Assembly (NCBI RefSeq): GCF_041154485.1 | Contig: NZ_AP028669.1 | Location: 620,001-684,000 of the forward strand | Direction: 5' to 3' | Length of the DNA: 64,000 bases | DNA from: Variovorax sp. V93 | GTDB taxonomy: Bacteria > Pseudomonadota > Gammaproteobacteria > Burkholderiales > Burkholderiaceae_C | In this document: positions 60,049 to 64,000 of the stretch, in pieces | How the letters are laid out: the number at the start of each line of letters is the position of its first letter | How positions within the stretch are numbered: the stretch's first letter is position 1 | Program-made: the position numbers and the translations under genes | Notes under the pieces: model-generated | Seen by the model: only the letters and a program-made list of their open reading frames with translations | Told to the model about the DNA's origin: nothing | Databases searched by the model: none

Positions 60049-61374
60049 CTAGGCCGCGCGCAGCTGGGCGCCGGGCGGCGCCTCTTGCGCATCGGCCCGG
60101 CCTGCCGCTGCTGTGTTCTTCCTCTCTTCGATCGCCGCGGCAAGAAACTCCGCATCGCGCGCCACGCCCGAGAAGCGGCCCGACCCCCAGGTGTGCAGCC
60201 AGGGCAGCCCCAGGAAGTAGAGCCCGGGCACGCCCGTCACGCCGCGCTGATGCACCGGCGCGCCGCGGCCGTTGAACACTGGCGCATCCACCCATTCGAA
60301 GTCCGGCGAGAAGCCGATGCACCAGAGCACGCTCGCGATGCCTGCCTCGGCAAGGTCCAGGCGCGTGCGCTCCTCGGGCGGCTCCCACACCGGCGTGTAG
60401 ACCGAGGGCGGCGGCGCCTCGATGCCCCGGGAGGCAATGAACTTGTCGATCGAGGCGTTGATGCGGTTGTAGGTGGCGTCGGCACTGTCCAGGTGCTCGC
60501 GCAGGTTGGGCTGGAACTCCAGCGTGCCGTCGCCGCCCAGGCCGGTCAGCAGGCCGTACAGCTCCATGCCCTCGAGCGCGAAGCGCCGCAGGTCGATGTC
60601 GCGGCCGCCGTCGCGGCCGGTCACGTAGTGGTTGGTGTTGTCGCGCACGCCCTCGCGCAGCGGATGCTCGGTCACGGGCATGTCGTAGTACTTCATGTCG
60701 GCGAGCCAATCGACCACTTCGCGGCCGCGGTAGAAGCGGGCGCAGCGCGGCGCATCGCCGGTGGCAAGGTACACCTTGCGCCCGGCCAGGTGCAGGTCTT
60801 CGGCGATCTGCGCGCCCGACTGGCCGCAGCCCACCACCAGCACCGCGCCTTCGGGCAGCTGCGCCGGATTGCGGTACTGCGCCGAGTGGTACTGCACCAC
60901 GTGCGGCGGCAGCTTCTCGGCCAGGCGCGGCACGATCGGGCGGTGGTAGCCGCCCGAGGCCACCACCACCTGGTCGGCGGTGTAGAGGCCGGCGTCGGTC
61001 TGCACCATGAAGCGGTCGCGCTCGCCGGTGCCGGGCACGCGCGCCACGCGCTCGACGGTCACGCCCTCGATGGCCGGCGCCTTCACCTGCGCGACGAAGC
61101 CGGCCAGCCATTCGTTGATCTGGTCCTTCACCATGAAGCCGTGCGGATCGTCGCCGCGGTAAGCCCAGCCCGGCAGCTGGCACTGCCAGTTGGGCGTGAC
61201 GAGGCAGAACGAATCCCAGCGCTGGGTGCGCCAGCTGTGCACGAGGCTGCGCTTCTCGATCACGAGGTGGTCGATGCCGCGCTGCTGCAGGCAGTGGCTC
61301 AGCGACAGGCCGGCCTGGCCGCCGCCGACGATGACGACGCTGTAGTGGCTGCGTCCGCCGTAGGGATAGGACAT
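60049..61374 (-). CDS. nitH: FAD-dependent oxidoreductase of Nit1C cluster (MSMEG_0569-like)
   Basis: The 441-residue product has two dinucleotide-binding motifs: VVIVGGGQAGLSLSHCL near 13-29 for FAD and VLVVGCGQSGAQIAEDL near 178-194 for NADPH. It is of the flavin monooxygenase type with sequence features of the MSMEG_0569 family (HSWRTQRWDSFCLVTPNWQC, HTWGSGRFSGVARDAEFL). In Nit1C clusters it is the last gene, nitH. The cluster is required for growth on cyanide as nitrogen source in Pseudomonas fluorescens, but the reaction of this enzyme is not established. It follows nitG after 40 bases. Confidence 0.85.
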   Translation of the reverse strand: MSYPYGGRSHYSVVIVGGGQAGLSLSHCLQQRGIDHLVIEKRSLVHSWRTQRWDSFCLVTPNWQCQLPGWAYRGDDPHGFMVKDQINEWLAGFVAQVKAPAIEGVTVERVARVPGTGERDRFMVQTDAGLYTADQVVVASGGYHRPIVPRLAEKLPPHVVQYHSAQYRNPAQLPEGAVLVVGCGQSGAQIAEDLHLAGRKVYLATGDAPRCARFYRGREVVDWLADMKYYDMPVTEHPLREGVRDNTNHYVTGRDGGRDIDLRRFALEGMELYGLLTGLGGDGTLEFQPNLREHLDSADATYNRINASIDKFIASRGIEAPPPSVYTPVWEPPEERTRLDLAEAGIASVLWCIGFSPDFEWVDAPVFNGRGAPVHQRGVTGVPGLYFLGLPWLHTWGSGRFSGVARDAEFLAAAIEERKNTAAAGRADAQEAPPGAQLRAA

Positions 61375-61414
61375 GAGGTCTTCTTTCTTTGTTTCTCTAT
61401 GGATGCAGGGCGCG

Positions 61415-61699
61415 TCAATCGAAGGCGACGACGGTGACTTCGGCATCGGCGGTGCCGGTGAAGCGGGTGGCGATGCGCTCGATCTCGGCGAGCTGGTCCA
61501 TCGCCTGCGAGCACGCGAAGCCGTACCTGGCGCGAACGCGCTCGGAGGCGATGCCCAATGCCTCGCGCGAGCGCCGCAGGAAGTCTTCGAGCGCGTAGCG
61601 TTCGCCGGGCGCGAAGAAATCCTGCACCACGGACGAGGGCGAGTAGCAGCGTGTTTCGCTGGCGTCGGGCCAGCGCACCTGGAAGTGCATCACGGGCAT
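61415..61699 (-). CDS. nitG: Small Nit1C protein (MSMEG_0570-like)
   Basis: The 94-residue product reads MPVMHFQVRWPDASETRCYSP and continues with FFAPGERYALEDFLRRSREALGIASERVRARYGFACS. It matches the small MSMEG_0570-type nitrogen-starvation family found in this gene order. No catalytic motif is evident; two Cys residues (near 19 and 66) are notable. It overlaps the end of nitF by 10 bases and precedes nitH. The function is unknown. Confidence 0.8.
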   Translation of the reverse strand: MPVMHFQVRWPDASETRCYSPSSVVQDFFAPGERYALEDFLRRSREALGIASERVRARYGFACSQAMDQLAEIERIATRFTGTADAEVTVVAFD

Positions 61700-62688
61700 G
61701 CGAGCGCCTCCTGCGGCGGCTGGATGAAGGCATTGCTGCCGAAGTCCCACAACAGGGCCTCGTTGCCGCCCGCCTGCAGCCGTACCTGCCGCGTCGCATC
61801 GACCTCGCCGACCACCGCGCAGGCGATGTCGCGCGCGGCGAAGCGGCCGAGCACCGGCGCGACCTGCGAAGGCGGCACGCTGAGCACGAATCCGTAGCTC
61901 GGAAAAGAAGAAAGCCAGCGCAGCAGCGGCACGCCGCCGGGCCTGGGCAGTGCATCGAGGTCGATGCGCGCGCCGACGCCCGAGCACTCCAGCAGCATCA
62001 TCGCGGTGCCCACCGCGCCGGCCATGCTGATGTCCTTCGCGGCGCGGCACAGGCCGTCTTCCGCAATGGAGGGCAGCAGTTCGAGGTCAGCGCGCAGCCG
62101 CGCGGCCGGCGCCGTGGTCGATGCGTTCCAGTAGGGAAAGGGCTCCTCGTAGGCGCCGCGCAGGTCGGCCGCCATCACCAGGAGGTCGCCGGGCCTGGCA
62201 TCGAAGCTCGTCAGCAGGCGCCGTGCATGGCCGAGGATCGCGACCGCGAGCTGCGGCCGCTCGCTGCGGTTGTTGCTGTGGCCGCCCACCACCGGCACGC
62301 CATAGCGCACCGATGCTTCCGCCATGCCGCGCAGCACCTCGTCGGCGGGGTCCATGCCGGTGCTCCACAGCGCATCGACCACGGCCGTGGGCCGGCCGCC
62401 CATCGCATAGATGTCGCTCACGTTGACCATCACGCCGCAGTAGCCCGCGAACCAGGGCATGCGCACGATGAAGTCTTCCACCAGCCCTTCGATCGCGAAC
62501 AGCAAGTAGCCGCCGTGGCCGTCGGGGATGGCCGCGCAGTCGTCGCCGATGGGCACCGCCTGCGCGAGCGCGGCATGGCCGCCGGGCAGCGAGCGGCCGA
62601 GGGCCGACACCACGTCGCTGATATCGCGCTTGTGGGCGAAGCCGCGCGTGGCGCGCAGCGCTTCGGTGATGGCGTGGACATCCGTCAT
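61690..62688 (-). CDS. nitF: AIR-synthase-related protein of Nit1C cluster (sll0787-like)
   Basis: The 332-residue product has the PurM/ThiL/SelD-type ATP-binding fold: VPIGDDCAAIPDGHGGYLLFAIEG, YCGVMVNVSDIYAMGGRPTAVVDAL, VPVVGGHSNNRS and KDISMAGAVGTAMMLLE. Such proteins activate a substrate by phosphorylation with ATP. The family member in Nit1C clusters (sll0787 type) has no proven substrate. Its start overlaps the stop of the acetyltransferase gene by ATGA, and its end overlaps nitG, so the three are tightly coupled. Confidence 0.87.
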   Translation of the reverse strand: MTDVHAITEALRATRGFAHKRDISDVVSALGRSLPGGHAALAQAVPIGDDCAAIPDGHGGYLLFAIEGLVEDFIVRMPWFAGYCGVMVNVSDIYAMGGRPTAVVDALWSTGMDPADEVLRGMAEASVRYGVPVVGGHSNNRSERPQLAVAILGHARRLLTSFDARPGDLLVMAADLRGAYEEPFPYWNASTTAPAARLRADLELLPSIAEDGLCRAAKDISMAGAVGTAMMLLECSGVGARIDLDALPRPGGVPLLRWLSSFPSYGFVLSVPPSQVAPVLGRFAARDIACAVVGEVDATRQVRLQAGGNEALLWDFGSNAFIQPPQEALACP

Positions 62689-63245
62689 GACAGCACCTTC
62701 GCGCGCGTGACGAATCCGCTCACCGGGTCATGGCAGGGCGGATAGAAAGCGAGCCCCGCCTGCATGCGCGCATGCGGACGGCCGTGGATGGCGCTCTCCT
62801 CGAGCAGCTGCCAGCCGAGTTTCTGGAACAGCGGCACGTTCTGCATCTGCACCTGCGCGAAGAATTCCTTGCAGCCCAGCGCATTGGCGCGCGACACCGC
62901 CAGCCGTATCAGCGTGGCACCCAGGTGGCCCTGGCTGCGAAAGGCCGGATGCACGGCCAGCCGCGAGCCCCACCATTCGCCAGCTGCCTCGCCGCGGTGG
63001 ATGCGCACCGTGCCCACCACCTGCTCGGGCATGCCGGCGTTGCACGACATGGCGACCAGCAGCTGCGCATGGCCGTCGGTGGCGTCGCGGTCGTCGCGCG
63101 CGAAGATGCCCTGCTCGATGCAGAACACCGCGCGGCGCAGTGCCATGGCTTCGTCGCGCTCCCACTGCTGCGCGGCTTCGCGCACCAGGTATTCGACCGG
63201 CGCGTAGTGCGGGTCGAGTTCGCTGAGGTCATCGATGCACAGCAT
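62685..63245 (-). CDS. nitE: GNAT acetyltransferase of Nit1C cluster (MSMEG_0567/sll0786-like)
   Basis: The 186-residue product has the GNAT fold: RRAVFCIEQGIF, VVGTVRIHRGEAAGEWWGSRLAVHPAFRSQGHLGATLIRLAV, with the acetyl-CoA loop RSQGHLG, and FFAQVQMQNVPLFQKLGWQLLEE. It is of the kind found only in the Nit1C cluster. The acceptor substrate is not known. It begins two bases after the radical SAM stop and is coupled to the AIR-synthase-like gene by ATGA. Confidence 0.87.
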   Translation of the reverse strand: MLCIDDLSELDPHYAPVEYLVREAAQQWERDEAMALRRAVFCIEQGIFARDDRDATDGHAQLLVAMSCNAGMPEQVVGTVRIHRGEAAGEWWGSRLAVHPAFRSQGHLGATLIRLAVSRANALGCKEFFAQVQMQNVPLFQKLGWQLLEESAIHGRPHARMQAGLAFYPPCHDPVSGFVTRAKVLS

Positions 63246-63247
63246 GT

Positions 63248-64000
63248 TCAGCCTTCGCTTTCCTTTTCGTAGACCGACAGCGACGAGCAGGCGCCGCACT
63301 TGCCGCAGCCGGCCTTGATGTCGGCCGAGCGCAGCCCGGCCGCCACCACGCGCTCGCCCAGCGGCGTCAGCAGCGACTTCATGAATTCCGGCGATGGCGC
63401 GGGATGGTCCTCCAGCGGCGTGCCGCTGATCGGCACGAAGGGCACGACAAACGGGTAAACGCCGCGCGCGAGCAATTGATCGCAGGTGTCGAGGATGGCC
63501 TCGCGCGTGTCGCCCAGCCCGGCCAGGATGTAGCTGCTGACCTGGCCGCGCCCGAACACGCCCACCGCCGCCTCGAAGGCGCTCATGTAGCGCGAGACGG
63601 GCACGCTGGCCTTGCCCGGCATGAGGCGTTCGCGCACCTCGGGCGTCACCACTTCGAGGTGCATGCCCAGCGTGTCGATGCCCGCGGCCTTCATGCGGTG
63701 GAACCACTGGTCGTCGTCGGGCGGCTCGCACTGGCCCTGGATCGGGATGTCGACCGCAGCCTTGATCGCGAACGCGCTCTCGCACAGGATGGCCGCGCCG
63801 CGGTCGGTGGCGTTGGGCGTGCCGGTGGTCATCACCATGTGCTTCACACCGTCGAGCAGCACGGCCGCGCGCGCCACTTCGGCCAGCTGTTCGGGCGTCT
63901 TGCGCGCGATGGTGCGGCCGGCCGCGAGCGACTGGCCGATCGCGCAGAACTTGCAGCTCTTCCTGCGGCTCTCGTAGCGGATGCAGGTCTGCAGCACGGT
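63248..64000 (-). CDS. nitD: Radical SAM protein of Nit1C cluster (MSMEG_0568-like), 5' end outside window
   Basis: About 250 C-terminal residues are visible. Near the cut edge is a C-X9-CKFC pattern for the SAM-binding iron-sulfur cluster, followed by GVKHMVMTTGTPNATDRG, PIQGQCEPPDDD and THEVV-like strands (GMHLEVVTPEVRERLMPG), and SYILAGLGDT. The C-terminus holds a second Cys cluster, GCGKCGACSS, that may bind another iron-sulfur centre. This fits the MSMEG_0568 family. The start and any upstream nitrilase gene (nitC) lie beyond 64000. Its reaction is unknown. Confidence 0.87.
   Translation of the reverse strand, partial: TVLQTCIRYESRRKSCKFCAIGQSLAAGRTIARKTPEQLAEVARAAVLLDGVKHMVMTTGTPNATDRGAAILCESAFAIKAAVDIPIQGQCEPPDDDQWFHRMKAAGIDTLGMHLEVVTPEVRERLMPGKASVPVSRYMSAFEAAVGVFGRGQVSSYILAGLGDTREAILDTCDQLLARGVYPFVVPFVPISGTPLEDHPAPSPEFMKSLLTPLGERVVAAGLRSADIKAGCGKCGACSSLSVYEKESEG

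Noticed and set aside
1..64000. CRISPR arrays, tRNA or rRNA genes, insertion sequences, integrases
   Set aside because: I looked for regularly spaced direct repeats, conserved tRNA arms, and transposase or integrase motifs on both strands and saw none.

Overview
The window is very GC-rich, gene-dense DNA with short intergenic gaps and many 4-base ATGA/GTGA overlaps. Gene content and GC-rich palindromic repeats fit a betaproteobacterium of the Comamonadaceae, most like Variovorax. That placement is inference; no rRNA or marker gene is present. I see no tRNA, CRISPR array, insertion sequence or phage genes, and no gene-free stretch longer than 300 bases.

Left flank (1-8668): the 5' part of a glycosyltransferase, then a sensory cluster. 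It holds two hybrid histidine kinases (724-2721 and 3937-5826), an ABC-type periplasmic binding protein (2718-3806) and, divergently, two tandem PhnD-type binding proteins (6073-8150). No ABC permease or ATPase accompanies them, so they look like periplasmic sensors rather than importers. A TGTGA-N6-TCACA palindrome lies at 3877-3898. A small membrane protein follows.

Centre (8828-59106): a complete type VI secretion system (T6SS) with all 13 core parts: tssA, B, C, D (hcp), E, F, G, H (clpV), I (vgrG, two copies), J, K, L and M. The first plus-strand block runs tssK-tssL-tssM-tagF, Ser/Thr kinase, mltA, sigma-like factor, membrane anti-sigma-like protein, caspase-like protein, Hcp-like protein, tagJ, tssE, tssF, tssG, TPR-methyltransferase and clpV. 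An effector island (32631-48935) follows with two vgrG modules. Module 1 carries a DUF2169-pentapeptide fusion, a pentapeptide protein, DUF3540 and a DUF4150 (PAAR-like) protein. Module 2 carries DUF6484, DUF2169, a ketosynthase-like pseudo-enzyme, a DUF4150 protein with a GHH2-type nuclease domain, a propeller-like protein, a HEAT-repeat protein and a small membrane protein. Next come tagH (FHA) and the phosphatase pppA, which with the kinase and TagF form the known post-translational switch of H1-type T6SSs. On the minus strand are tssA, tssB, tssC, hcp and a CHAP/NlpC-like peptidase that is a likely second effector. tssJ and a diverged second TssL/TssM-like pair, whose TssM-like member has lost its P-loop, complete the locus.

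Right flank (59356-64000): a LuxR-type response regulator, then, convergent to it, five genes of a Nit1C cluster in order: radical SAM (cut by the window end), GNAT, AIR-synthase-like, small protein, flavoprotein. The cluster is linked to cyanide and nitrile nitrogen assimilation; the nitrilase should lie just outside.

The least familiar content is the sigma/anti-sigma/caspase trio built into the T6SS operon, the P-loop-less TssM paralogue with a DUF4384-bearing TssL, the ketosynthase-like protein in the nuclease-effector module, and REP-like palindromes inserted in frame into the caspase and clpV genes.
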